64,000 nucleotides of DNA from Maridesulfovibrio sp. (GTDB taxonomy: Bacteria; Desulfobacterota; Desulfovibrionia; Desulfovibrionales; Desulfovibrionaceae). Shown piece by piece: positions 8,261-16,189 of the stretch (positions are counted from its first letter, which is position 1; each line of letters opens with the position of its first letter). Position numbers and translations under genes: made by a program. Below the pieces are notes generated by a model, which saw nothing but the letters and a program-made list of their open reading frames with translations, made no database searches and had not been told where the DNA came from. The DNA is taken from NCBI RefSeq assembly GCF_963666665.1, contig NZ_OY762999.1, positions 2,175,501 to 2,239,500 on the forward strand. The letters run 5' to 3'.

Positions 8261-8620
8261 TCAACTCAAGGCAAGTTCAACTTTCTCCTTCAGCTCACTC
8301 AAATCAACGGATTTCACCACATAATGATCAGCCGCAATGGACTTCATGTCATGTTTGAAGCTGTCGTAGGCGGTGCTGAGGATAACCGGGATATTCTGGT
8401 CCTCCTGCCTTATCTCCTGCAGCAGGTCCAGCCCGGAACGGTTAATTCCCAGCTTAATATCCAAAACAACAAGGTCAGGCTTTTCACGTCCGATGACCAT
8501 AAGAATATCTTCGGTCCCATCGGAAGTGGCAACTTTATAGCCTCCGGCCTCAAGCTCTTCCCTGTAGAGCATCCGTATATGCTTTTCGTCGTCAACGACT
8601 AAAATTGTCTTCTGAGCCAT
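8261..8620 (-). CDS. Stand-alone receiver (CheY-like) response regulator
   Basis: 119 residues, essentially one receiver domain: the acidic pair in VVDDEKHIRML near the N-terminus, phosphorylatable Asp in LVVLDIKLG (about residue 55), a Thr in ILSTAYD and Lys in VVKSVD. There is no output domain, so it would act by protein contact or as a phosphate relay. AAGGAG precedes the ATG. The partner kinase cannot be identified from the neighbourhood. Confidence 0.9.
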   Translation of the reverse strand: MAQKTILVVDDEKHIRMLYREELEAGGYKVATSDGTEDILMVIGREKPDLVVLDIKLGINRSGLDLLQEIRQEDQNIPVILSTAYDSFKHDMKSIAADHYVVKSVDLSELKEKVELALS

Positions 8621-8939
8621 ATGCCACTCCTTGAAAGTCGTTTTTTATTATTCCCAGTTTAGTTCAATATTCAAGTTCGGGTCAACATTTATAGACAATT
8701 TTTAATTCCATGTCCCGGACGGATTGCAGACACCCAGTTCATGTCTTAATCATGACATATAGTAACAATCTTTTCCGGTTCTGGCTGCTATTTTTTCCAT
8801 TTTTCCTTGATTGTAACTTAAGACAGAAAAAATTCTCCCTCATTCAAGTAGGAAAAGCTTGATGAAAACGATCTTAAACGCTACACCCCTAGGCCTCAGA
8901 AACATTATATCATATAAAAATAGAAAAAGGAGTCTGACC
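8621..8939. other. 319-base divergent intergenic region
   Basis: It separates the minus-strand receiver gene from the plus-strand sulfur-carrier gene. A minus-strand promoter candidate is TTGACC (8680-8685) with TAAACT (8656-8661), an 18-base spacer. The plus side is AT-rich with an AAAAAGGAG ribosome site at about 8924-8932. I see no RNA gene or convincing operator. Confidence 0.4.
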
Positions 8940-9137
8940 ATGGTAATTGTCAAAATCGAACCCGAAGGACAGACAGTAGAATACACAAAATTAAATACCG
9001 TCCTGCAACTGCTCAACAAGCAGGGGTTGCACCATACTGACACCCTTGTTATCCGAAATGGAGAGCTGCTCACCCAAGATGAGCAGATCAGGCAGGGCGA
9101 TGAAATTGAACTTAGAAAAGTAATTTCCGTAGGATAA
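8940..9137 (+). CDS. ThiS/MoaD/TtuB-like sulfur carrier protein
   Basis: 65 residues with a ubiquitin-like beta-grasp profile: MVIVKIEPEG opening strand, a central helix, VIRNGELLTQDEQIRQGDEIELRKVISVG at the end (the GDEIEL strand is typical of ThiS/TtuB). It would carry sulfur as a C-terminal thiocarboxylate to the TtuA-like enzyme encoded four bases downstream. Family members end in Gly-Gly; this one ends Val-Gly, with only the final glycine. The ATG at 8940 has AGGAG seven bases upstream, so I prefer it to the ATG at 8859. Confidence 0.75.
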   Translation: MVIVKIEPEGQTVEYTKLNTVLQLLNKQGLHHTDTLVIRNGELLTQDEQIRQGDEIELRKVISVG

Positions 9138-9141
9138 AAAT

Positions 9142-10074
9142 ATGAAATGTAAGGTATGTAAAGCAAAGGCAGTTGTTTCCCTGCCCAGCCATAATGCCGC
9201 GTTCTGTAAGGAACATTTTAATAATTTCTTCATGCGTCAGGTTGCTCAAGGCATCAAAAACCGTAATCTTCTCGAACATGATGATAAAGTTCTGGTCGCC
9301 CTTTCCGGCGGAAAGGATTCTCTGGGACTCATGTACGCACTGGCCGAACTGGGCTACGACGTAACCGGGCTGCATATTGATCTGGGCATTTATGAATCAT
9401 CCATCAAGGCCCGCACCGTTGTAGAAGATTTCTGCAAGGACAAGGGTTACCCGCTGCGTATTGTGGAACTGGAAAAAGAAGGCGTGCCTATGCCGCTGAT
9501 CAAGAAGCATATCCGCCGTCCTATCTGCGCCATCTGCGGAAAATTCAAACGCCATTATTTTAACAAGGTTGCCATTGAAGAAGGCTACACCGCCCTTGCC
9601 ACAGGACATAACCTTGATGACGAAGTAGCCCGCCTCTTCGCCAATACCCTGCGCTGGGATCAGGGCTACCTGTCTGATCAGGGACCGGTGCTGCCTGCGG
9701 AGAACGGTTTTGCCAAGAAGGTTAAACCTCTTTTCCGGGTTACTGAATATGAAAGTGCCATATTCTCTTTTCTTGCGGATATTCCCTATCACCACCTGCC
9801 CTGCCCGTTCAGCTCCGGCGCCAGCTTCACCGGGCACAAAAAACTCTGGCGTGATATGGAACTGCGCAGCCCCGGCACTAAACGAGCTTTCTACAAAGGA
9901 TTCCTTGACCGCGGACAGCCCGCTTTCTTTGCTCTTGAAAAAGAAGAAAAGGATTACGAAATCAAGCCCTGCACTGAATGCAGCTACCCCACTTCAGCCG
10001 GAGTGTGCAGCATTTGCAGAATTAAACGCCAGTTGCAGGAATCTATCGAGCAGGAAGCCCAAGGAGCAAAATAA
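9142..10074 (+). CDS. ttuA: TtuA/Ncs6-like tRNA 2-thiolation enzyme
   Basis: 310 residues. ATP-pyrophosphatase of the TtuA/TtcA family that adenylates a tRNA uridine and replaces its oxygen with sulfur. Features: an N-terminal zinc knuckle (CKVC, with a second Cys/His pair at about 22-25), PP-loop SGGKDS at 55-60, catalytic cysteines in RPICAICG (Cys129 and Cys132), TGHNLDDEVARLF, and a C-terminal zinc knuckle (CTEC and CSIC at about 280-300). The two zinc fingers and the sulfur-carrier gene immediately upstream favour TtuA (TtuB-dependent 2-thiouridine) over TtcA, which lacks them. The exact uridine modified is not provable here. Confidence 0.85.
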   Translation: MKCKVCKAKAVVSLPSHNAAFCKEHFNNFFMRQVAQGIKNRNLLEHDDKVLVALSGGKDSLGLMYALAELGYDVTGLHIDLGIYESSIKARTVVEDFCKDKGYPLRIVELEKEGVPMPLIKKHIRRPICAICGKFKRHYFNKVAIEEGYTALATGHNLDDEVARLFANTLRWDQGYLSDQGPVLPAENGFAKKVKPLFRVTEYESAIFSFLADIPYHHLPCPFSSGASFTGHKKLWRDMELRSPGTKRAFYKGFLDRGQPAFFALEKEEKDYEIKPCTECSYPTSAGVCSICRIKRQLQESIEQEAQGAK

Positions 10075-10077
10075 GTT

Positions 10078-11097
10078 ATGGGCAGTCCCAAAGTCTCGGT
10101 AACCATGCCTTGCTACAATTGCGAGTCCACCGTAGGCGCAGCAATTGAAAGTATCCTCAACCAGACATTCGAAGACCTCGAACTGGTGACTGTGGATGAC
10201 GGCTCCGATGACAATACTGCCGAAATTCTAAAAGAATACGCCGCCCGTGATTCACGGTTAAAGCCGATCTTCCTTGAGCATCAGGGAGTGGTCGGCGCGG
10301 CGAATGCAGCCATTAGCGCGGCAAGCGGAGAATACATTGCCCGTATGGACGCTGATGATCTGGCCCTCCCTGAACGCATCGCGAAACAGGCAGAACTGCT
10401 GGACCGAGACCAGAAAACAGGACTCACATCCTGTCGGGTTGAATTCGGTGGTGACCGCGAAACACATGGCGGCTACGCCCATTATGTTGATTGGATCAAC
10501 ACCTTAATTGGTGCAGATGAAATTGCCCTGAACCGTTTTGTGGAATTTCCTTTTGCGAACCCTTCCATCATGATGCGCAGTGAACTCATTGAGGAACTCG
10601 GTCCGTTTCGTGACGGAAATTTCCCCGAAGATTATGAACTGGTGCTGCGCTGGCTGGAAGCTGGGGTAAAAATGCGTAAGGTGGATGAAGAACTTCTCAT
10701 CTGGAATGATCCGCCGGACCGCCTATCCCGTAACCATCCAAAATATACGGTTGAAGCATTCTACCGCATCAAAAGCGAATATCTGTTTAACTGGCTGCAG
10801 AATAGACTCGGGCCGAATCCTAAAGTCGGAATTATCGGCTCAGGCAGGACATCCCGCAAGCGATACGAGATGCTGGAAAGCCTCGGCGTGGAAACGGCCT
10901 TTTATGTAGACGTTGATCCCCGTAAGGTCGGTATGTATATCCACGGCAAAAAAGTTCTTGGCCGCAATGAAATTCCGCCAGCAGGTGAGATTTTTCTGCT
11001 CTCCTACATAGCAAGCTGGGGAGCACGGGAAGAAGTAGCTGAATTCCTGCACTCTCAAGGCTTTGTCATGGGGCGGGACTATCTGCTGGCATCATAA
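10078..11097 (+). CDS. GT2 glycosyltransferase fused to a C-terminal Rossmann-like domain
   Basis: 339 residues starting three bases after ttuA. Residues 1-220 are a GT-A glycosyltransferase of family 2: VSVTMPCYNCESTVGAAI, VTVDDGSDDNT for nucleotide-sugar binding, and RMDADDLALPERI for the metal-binding DxD-like site. After about residue 240 comes a separate domain beginning KVGIIGSGRTSRKR, a glycine-rich nucleotide-binding turn, with a following FYVDVDP strand, similar in outline to NAD-type or PglD-like Rossmann modules. Sugar donor and acceptor are unknown. No membrane segment is visible. Confidence 0.85.
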   Translation: MGSPKVSVTMPCYNCESTVGAAIESILNQTFEDLELVTVDDGSDDNTAEILKEYAARDSRLKPIFLEHQGVVGAANAAISAASGEYIARMDADDLALPERIAKQAELLDRDQKTGLTSCRVEFGGDRETHGGYAHYVDWINTLIGADEIALNRFVEFPFANPSIMMRSELIEELGPFRDGNFPEDYELVLRWLEAGVKMRKVDEELLIWNDPPDRLSRNHPKYTVEAFYRIKSEYLFNWLQNRLGPNPKVGIIGSGRTSRKRYEMLESLGVETAFYVDVDPRKVGMYIHGKKVLGRNEIPPAGEIFLLSYIASWGAREEVAEFLHSQGFVMGRDYLLAS

Positions 11098-11128
11098 GCA
11101 AAAGTATCATTACATATTTTATCCATTC

Positions 11129-11170
11129 AAGGGCGGACCGGAGTTAAGAGACTCTGGTTCGCCCTTTTTT
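11129..11170 (+). terminator. Rho-independent terminator after the glycosyltransferase
   Basis: AAGGGCGGACCGGAG pairs with CTCTGGTTCGCCCTT over an eight-base loop with three weak pairs, and is followed by a T run (11165-11170). Confidence 0.9.
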
Positions 11171-11268
11171 ATATATACGGCTTGGCAATATTATCTCCTG
11201 CAGGTTATATGATTAATGGTATATATTAATCTAATCTTTCATACATAATTTAAGCCGGAGGTTCGGAG

Positions 11269-12540
11269 ATGACATGTAATCGGTATTGGACAAAAAATAT
11301 TTTCCTGTTCCTTTGCAGCCTGCTCCTCTGTCTAGGTCTTTCAGTCTCAGCGAACGGAGCATCGCAACCGACAGTTTCAACAGAAGCCCAACAGCTTATT
11401 CCGGTCGTTCAGGAGTTCAAAGACCTTATTGAGAACGACCCGCAGCTGCTTATGCTTTTCACTCAAATGTTTGAAATGCTCCCTGACAAACCGGAATTTA
11501 AAGATGATCCGTCAGGGAATCCGCAAATCCATGACTACAAACAGATGTTGCAGAAAATAAGTGAAATTTCACTACAGGCACCGGACTTCAACCAAACAGG
11601 AATGGTGGGATTTCCCATCAATGCCATTTTGAACTGGCCTATGGGCACTACAGCCGGAACAAGTGCCTTCCTCGACAGCCGGGTTAATGCTCAGTTGAAA
11701 AAGATACTCAACCAATGGGCTGTATTCCTTGAATCACCAGATTCAAGATATGTACTCAGCAAGGACCCGAAAAAAGGATGGTTCGGGCAGGATGCGCAAA
11801 AGGCTATGCCCGGTTTTGAAAAAGACTTCATCTGCGATCCAGGCAAACCATATCACGGTTTCAAATCGTGGGACGACTTCTTCACCCGCCAATTCAGAAA
11901 AGGAAGGAGACCTGTTGTCTCACCGAAAGACGATGCGGTTATTGCGAACGCCTGTGAATCAGCACCGTTCAATCTGGCTAAAAACGTAAAGATGAGAGAT
12001 CAATTCTGGATTAAGGGTCAACCCTATTCACTCTACCATATGCTCGACGGCGATCCGCTGGCTTCGCAGTTTGAAGGCGGCACAATTTATCAGGCATTTT
12101 TAAGTGCGTTAAGCTATCACCGCTGGCACAGCCCGGTCAGCGGAAAGATCGTGAAGACAAAACTTATTGACGGCTCATACTATGCCCAGTCACCCACAGC
12201 CGGATTTGATCCGGCCAGCCCCAACAAATCCCAAGGCTATATAACCCAAGTAGCGGCCCGTGGACTTATCTTCATTGAAGCTGACAACCCGGATATCGGT
12301 CTAATGGCAATTATGTTCGTCGGTATGGCGGAGGTTTCTTCCAACGAGATTACTGTTTACGAAGGACAACACGTAAATAAAGGCGATCAACTCGGCATGT
12401 TTCATTTCGGAGGATCAACGCACGTGCTCATTTTCAGACCCGGAGTGAATCTCGACTTTGACCTGCACGGTCAAACTCCCGGCCTTGAATCTACGAACAT
12501 TCCTGTGCGCTCACGCATAGCTACTGTTCGTAAACCTTAA
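11269..12540 (+). CDS. Exported phosphatidylserine-decarboxylase-like protein
   Basis: 423 residues. A signal peptide (about residues 1-30, ending SVSANGA) directs it across the inner membrane, unusual because classical Psd is a membrane enzyme facing the cytoplasm. The N-terminal part resembles the PSDC-type domain that precedes the catalytic domain in fungal-type relatives. The C-terminal half is a PSD fold with HRWHSPVSGKI and MAEVSSNEITVYEGQHVNKGDQLG, and near the end FGGSTHVLIF, where the GST replaces the LGST self-cleavage site whose Ser becomes the pyruvoyl group. A pyruvoyl decarboxylase is likely, but the substrate may be an amino acid or amine lipid other than phosphatidylserine. 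It is monocistronic, with RBS GGAGG just before the ATG. Confidence 0.85.
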   Translation: MTCNRYWTKNIFLFLCSLLLCLGLSVSANGASQPTVSTEAQQLIPVVQEFKDLIENDPQLLMLFTQMFEMLPDKPEFKDDPSGNPQIHDYKQMLQKISEISLQAPDFNQTGMVGFPINAILNWPMGTTAGTSAFLDSRVNAQLKKILNQWAVFLESPDSRYVLSKDPKKGWFGQDAQKAMPGFEKDFICDPGKPYHGFKSWDDFFTRQFRKGRRPVVSPKDDAVIANACESAPFNLAKNVKMRDQFWIKGQPYSLYHMLDGDPLASQFEGGTIYQAFLSALSYHRWHSPVSGKIVKTKLIDGSYYAQSPTAGFDPASPNKSQGYITQVAARGLIFIEADNPDIGLMAIMFVGMAEVSSNEITVYEGQHVNKGDQLGMFHFGGSTHVLIFRPGVNLDFDLHGQTPGLESTNIPVRSRIATVRKP

Positions 12541-12550
12541 TATTATACAG

Positions 12551-12587
12551 AAATGCAGCCTTGGTTATTGTAACTGAGGCTGCATTT
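12551..12587. terminator. Convergent hairpin between PSD-like and PilZ genes
   Basis: AAATGCAGCCT pairs perfectly with AGGCTGCATTT (11 bp). It overlaps the stop of the minus-strand PilZ gene. Neither side has a long T run, so termination strength is uncertain. Confidence 0.6.
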
Positions 12588-13278
12588 ACTGAGCTGATCC
12601 GGCATGCAGACTGAATGATTTGATAACCTGATCCAGCAGAGCCTCTGCCCCGTTGTTAAGCTTAACAAACTTCAATCCTATGGAAACATTGGTCGAACCA
12701 CTGACCATGTTACGGATCACCCCGACCCCACTAACCTCCGGTCCATCTCCATGCATCTTGAAAGAAAAATCAGCTTTCAGATCGTGCCCCATATTAAAAA
12801 AGACATTACCATCTGGTAAGGTAAACGAAACCCTTCCCCCACCCTTGGAAATGTCCTTAAAGACTCCCTGCAATTCTTTTCCCTTATAAACAATGCGTAC
12901 CGGCTGAAAACATTCGACTCTCTCGTTCTTGCGTAAACTAACCTTCTCAAAGGATTCCGGGTAGCTGAGATAAAGGATAGGATATGGATACTTCATAACT
13001 TTTGTCACGGTTGACCGAAAACCGCATATGAAGCAATCCTTACACTTTGCCCTGACAGTAACATCAGGGTCGTCAGCCAGAATCAGCTGATATTCCCTTT
13101 CCCTCAAAGCCGGAAGCCATACAGAAAGAAAAACTCCGGACTTAAAACCGACAACCTCCCCCCAAAGACGCTCCTGAGTTGTAAAGAGTTCGATATTTAC
13201 GCTTTCACCTTGCTGAAGCCCAAGATTATCCAGAGAACCGCACGAAAGAACTGTGAACTTTGTATTACCCGCAACCAT
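12586..13278 (-). CDS. PilZ-domain c-di-GMP effector (YcgR-like)
   Basis: 230 residues: an N-terminal YcgR-type domain (about 1-105) and a C-terminal PilZ domain (about 108-225). The c-di-GMP motif is recognisable as SLRKNERVECFQPVRI followed by DISKGGGRVSF, where RxxxR is represented by RKNER and the second motif by D-S-GG. Such proteins slow flagellar rotation or regulate adhesion when c-di-GMP is high. A flagellin gene lies 11 kb away, but no motor gene is adjacent. The first strand begins MVAGNTKFTVL; start choice is not contested by another good codon. Confidence 0.85.
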   Translation of the reverse strand: MVAGNTKFTVLSCGSLDNLGLQQGESVNIELFTTQERLWGEVVGFKSGVFLSVWLPALREREYQLILADDPDVTVRAKCKDCFICGFRSTVTKVMKYPYPILYLSYPESFEKVSLRKNERVECFQPVRIVYKGKELQGVFKDISKGGGRVSFTLPDGNVFFNMGHDLKADFSFKMHGDGPEVSGVGVIRNMVSGSTNVSIGLKFVKLNNGAEALLDQVIKSFSLHAGSAQ

Positions 13279-13391
13279 TCAGATTCCCACCATGTTTCAA
13301 CAGTATTTGGCCTTATAAGAAGCGACGTTGATATACAAATTATAAGAATACGCTTCGCAATCTATATAGGCTTTAGTGGGAAATTATCAAA

Positions 13392-14162
13392 TTATAATTT
13401 TAGCTCTAGAATTTTGGCACTTATCTCTTTAGCCAAAACAAAATCAGGTTCAAATTCGACTTTACCTATAGCAGTGACCGGAATCATGCCCCCCAGTGAA
13501 TTAAGTGCATAAACATGGTCAAACTTGTCTACCTGCACCAAGTTAATCTGTGCGGAATCAATTTCAATATGACGGGCAGCTACAATACGGGCGGTACCGG
13601 GAAGCTTAAATTCAGTTTTCGGCTCAATAAATTCATCACCTGCTTTGAATAAAAGAGAGGCAAAGGACGACTCCAGCACGTTACCTTCAAAATCCTGAAG
13701 AAGGGCATCATCAAAACCGTCAGCCTGTGCAGTTTTCCATGCATTTAAATAATCCATGCGGTTGGTGGATTTATGTGCCATGAGCGGGGTAAGGAAAATA
13801 TGCGGATTGGGCTTTAGGGTCCATGTGCGCTGCGGAATATATTCAAAAGGTACTGCGCAAACGATGGGCCGGGTATGTTCGTTCTCTACCGGAAAGAAGA
13901 TATTCACCCGGGCAAAGTCATTCAGGATACCATTCGCGTTGACTACTTCCCCAATGACGGTTTCATAATCAATCAGCTCTTCGGCTATCCCGAATTCAGC
14001 AAGGCTGTTGCGAGCCCGCTCCAGATGCAGGTCCAGATGACAGGCTTTACTTCCGTTCCAACAGATAGTCTCAAAAAAACCGTATCCAGTCCTGAAAGCG
14101 GGCTGGGCTAAATCGAGACAAACCTCACCTTCATGCAACTCACCATTCCTGAAATAAATCAT
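13392..14162 (-). CDS. pabC: Aminotransferase class IV, likely aminodeoxychorismate lyase
   Basis: 256 residues of the fold-type IV PLP family. It has GYGFFETI near the N-terminus, the long central TNRMDYLNAWKTAQADGFDDALLQDFEGNVLESSFASLL segment, which carries the substrate-binding and strand-loop signatures, and a PGTAR loop. With pabB and pabA directly upstream in the same direction, cleavage of 4-amino-4-deoxychorismate to 4-aminobenzoate and pyruvate for folate synthesis is the best reading. The catalytic lysine is probably the one in SAHKSTNRMDY-like context (about residue 131). Its ATG overlaps the pabB stop by four bases, indicating coupling. Confidence 0.85.
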   Translation of the reverse strand: MIYFRNGELHEGEVCLDLAQPAFRTGYGFFETICWNGSKACHLDLHLERARNSLAEFGIAEELIDYETVIGEVVNANGILNDFARVNIFFPVENEHTRPIVCAVPFEYIPQRTWTLKPNPHIFLTPLMAHKSTNRMDYLNAWKTAQADGFDDALLQDFEGNVLESSFASLLFKAGDEFIEPKTEFKLPGTARIVAARHIEIDSAQINLVQVDKFDHVYALNSLGGMIPVTAIGKVEFEPDFVLAKEISAKILELKL

Positions 14163-15448
14163 ACAGACTCCGGGACCAGAATTTTGCCGGCTTTGGCAAT
14201 GGTTTCCCTGTACTCCGCTTCAGGATCGGAATCAATGACAATGCCGCTTCCGGCCCAGTAATCAAGTTCTTTTGTACCTTGGTCATAAACAGCAGTCCTG
14301 ATGGGAATCGAAGCAACCATATCCTGCGGGCCATTAATGACCACGAGACTGCCGCAGTAAGGGCCACGCACGTGCGGCTCAAGCTTATCGATAAGCTCCA
14401 TGGAACTTTTTTTCGGACATCCGGTGATGGAACCGCCGGGAAATGCATTCAAAAGCAGGTCAATGCAATCCCGTCCAGCAGCCAGTTCCCCGCGTACCCG
14501 GCTGAACATCTGCAAAAGATTATCCACCGCAAACACGGATTTATGGTCCTCAACAACCACCGACCCGTAACGACAGTCAGATGAAATATCATTACGTATC
14601 AGATCCACGATCATGGAGAGCTCGGAATCCTCTTTTACTGAACTCTGCAGCGATCTGACCAGCTCTTCAGAATACTCCTCAAAACGGAATGTTCCCTTAA
14701 TGGGTTCGGACACAACCTTACCCTGTTCAACCCGTAAAAAAAGCTCCGGTGAAGTGGAAACCACCACCTTTTCACCACTGCTGAAAAGTGCGTAATACGG
14801 AGCAGGATAACGTTTATGAAGGGCAAAAAACCAGAGTACCGGATCAAGATTCCCACCAGCCATGCTCAAACGAGTGGTAAGGTTCAGCTGGTAAGTAAGG
14901 CCGTCACGAATATATTCAAGAGTGCGTGCAACCCCGTCTTCATATCCCTGTCTATCCAGTGACATACGGATGTCACCAGCGGCAAAGGAAGGCAGTTCGA
15001 CATCCGGGACAGCATTGATTTTATGGAGAGAGTCAGCAATGACCGACCGATAACTTTCATCAGCGCAAAGCAATTTCAGGTACGATTTACCACTATCATG
15101 AATCAGCACCGCACGATACTTTTTCAGATGCAGCAACGGAAACTCAGCAGTCTTGTTACTTTCCACTCCACGCAATTCATGACCAAGCTCATAGGCCAGA
15201 TAACCGATAACAGGACCATCCCCGGCAAAGCAGAACCTTTTCATTTGTGAGCTGACATCTGAACCGCAAACACCGGATTGCAGGACCAGCTCGTCCTGCG
15301 GTTCAATGCCCAGATAGCTCACGCATGAATCAGGAAACGCAGGAGCACCGAGCAGCACATCCGCTTCATGCTCGCGCACAAAGTAATAAGCAATTTCCCG
15401 AAAGCGCTCAAAACTACAGGAGTCCGAAATGATGGAGGGCGTATGCAA
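14159..15448 (-). CDS. pabB: Aminodeoxychorismate synthase component I
   Basis: 429 residues of the chorismate-binding family. PabB adds ammonia from PabA to chorismate. The motif EPIKGTFRF contains the Lys that distinguishes PabB from anthranilate synthase TrpE (which has Ala there). Other family blocks are YQLNLTTRL, DLIRNDIS and PGGSITGCPKKSSMELI, followed by GPYCGSL. It overlaps the end of pabA by 35 bases and the start of pabC by 4 bases. The ATG at 15448 is the first start in frame; the N-terminal 30 residues are less conserved, so a slightly later start cannot be excluded. Confidence 0.92.
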   Translation of the reverse strand: MHTPSIISDSCSFERFREIAYYFVREHEADVLLGAPAFPDSCVSYLGIEPQDELVLQSGVCGSDVSSQMKRFCFAGDGPVIGYLAYELGHELRGVESNKTAEFPLLHLKKYRAVLIHDSGKSYLKLLCADESYRSVIADSLHKINAVPDVELPSFAAGDIRMSLDRQGYEDGVARTLEYIRDGLTYQLNLTTRLSMAGGNLDPVLWFFALHKRYPAPYYALFSSGEKVVVSTSPELFLRVEQGKVVSEPIKGTFRFEEYSEELVRSLQSSVKEDSELSMIVDLIRNDISSDCRYGSVVVEDHKSVFAVDNLLQMFSRVRGELAAGRDCIDLLLNAFPGGSITGCPKKSSMELIDKLEPHVRGPYCGSLVVINGPQDMVASIPIRTAVYDQGTKELDYWAGSGIVIDSDPEAEYRETIAKAGKILVPESV

Positions 15449-15965
15449 TGAATACTCCGGGTTGCTCGGTTAGAAATGATTCAGGATGAAACTGATAGCC
15501 CAAAAGAGGCAGACTTTCATGAACCACTGCCATGGAAACATGGGCGCTATTTTCACTGAGCAGCTTAAGTCCCTCTCCCAACTGCGCACAATAGAGGGAA
15601 TGATATCTAGCCACAGCCAGATTCTGTCCGACAAAATCTATGCGTTCGGTACGCCCGTGAAAACAACCGTCCAGCCGTGAGGTATGTCCGCCGAAATATT
15701 CGTTGATTATTTGCATGCCGAGGCAGACGCCAAGCACAGGCACCCCTGATTCAATTACTGCTTCATAACCCGGATAATCCGCAGGGCATCCCGGCCCGGG
15801 AGAAATGATAATCAGCCTGTAAGAGCTGAGGTCAAAATCTTCCCCGCGCCCCAGAACTTCTGCATAAGGATGCACCGCTATTCGCGCCCCGGGAATCTCG
15901 CGTGCCAACAGATGCTCAAGGTTGTTGGTGAAGCTGTCGTTGTTATCGATGAGAAGTATATTCAT
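15414..15965 (-). CDS. pabA: Aminodeoxychorismate synthase component II (glutamine amidotransferase)
   Basis: 183 residues, a class I glutamine amidotransferase that hydrolyses glutamine and channels ammonia to PabB. The nucleophile Cys is in PVLGVCLGMQII, the His-Glu pair in GYQFHPESFLTE, and the oxyanion strand in ISPGPGCPADYPG. The first strand is MNILLIDNNDSFTNNLEHLL. First gene of pabA-pabB-pabC. TrpG is a possible alternative, but pabB immediately downstream carries the PabB-specific lysine. Confidence 0.92.
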   Translation of the reverse strand: MNILLIDNNDSFTNNLEHLLAREIPGARIAVHPYAEVLGRGEDFDLSSYRLIIISPGPGCPADYPGYEAVIESGVPVLGVCLGMQIINEYFGGHTSRLDGCFHGRTERIDFVGQNLAVARYHSLYCAQLGEGLKLLSENSAHVSMAVVHESLPLLGYQFHPESFLTEQPGVFIAYALHHFGLL

Positions 15966-16083
15966 AGTATGTGGCGGGTATTTACTTCATCACTGACTCG
16001 GGCACAAGCATGATAAACAGATTCAGAACAGCTATGTTGCACTCAAACGGTACAAAATGTATACGACCTTATAACCTAAAAAA

Positions 16084-16138
16084 AATCCCGTCATCTCATA
16101 GGGATTCCAAAGGGTCTTTCCTTTGGCCGCCAGAGACG
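16084..16138 (-). repeat. Degenerate copy D of the intergenic GCCTCCGGCGGC element, with terminator hairpin
   Basis: Read on the minus strand it begins TCTCTGGCGGC, continues into the hairpin CCAAAGG-aaagac-CCTTTGG, then AATCCC ... GGGATT (16084-16106) followed by eight T residues. This matches the order of parts in copies at 39977, 48964 and 55694. Here it sits between the divergent pabA and aminotransferase genes. The second hairpin plus T run would terminate minus-strand RNA about 120 bases before pabA. Confidence 0.6.
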
Positions 16139-16189
16139 AAATCCCAAATCAAAAGCGCGTAGCGCATCATATCCCCCCCGGAGAACAGC

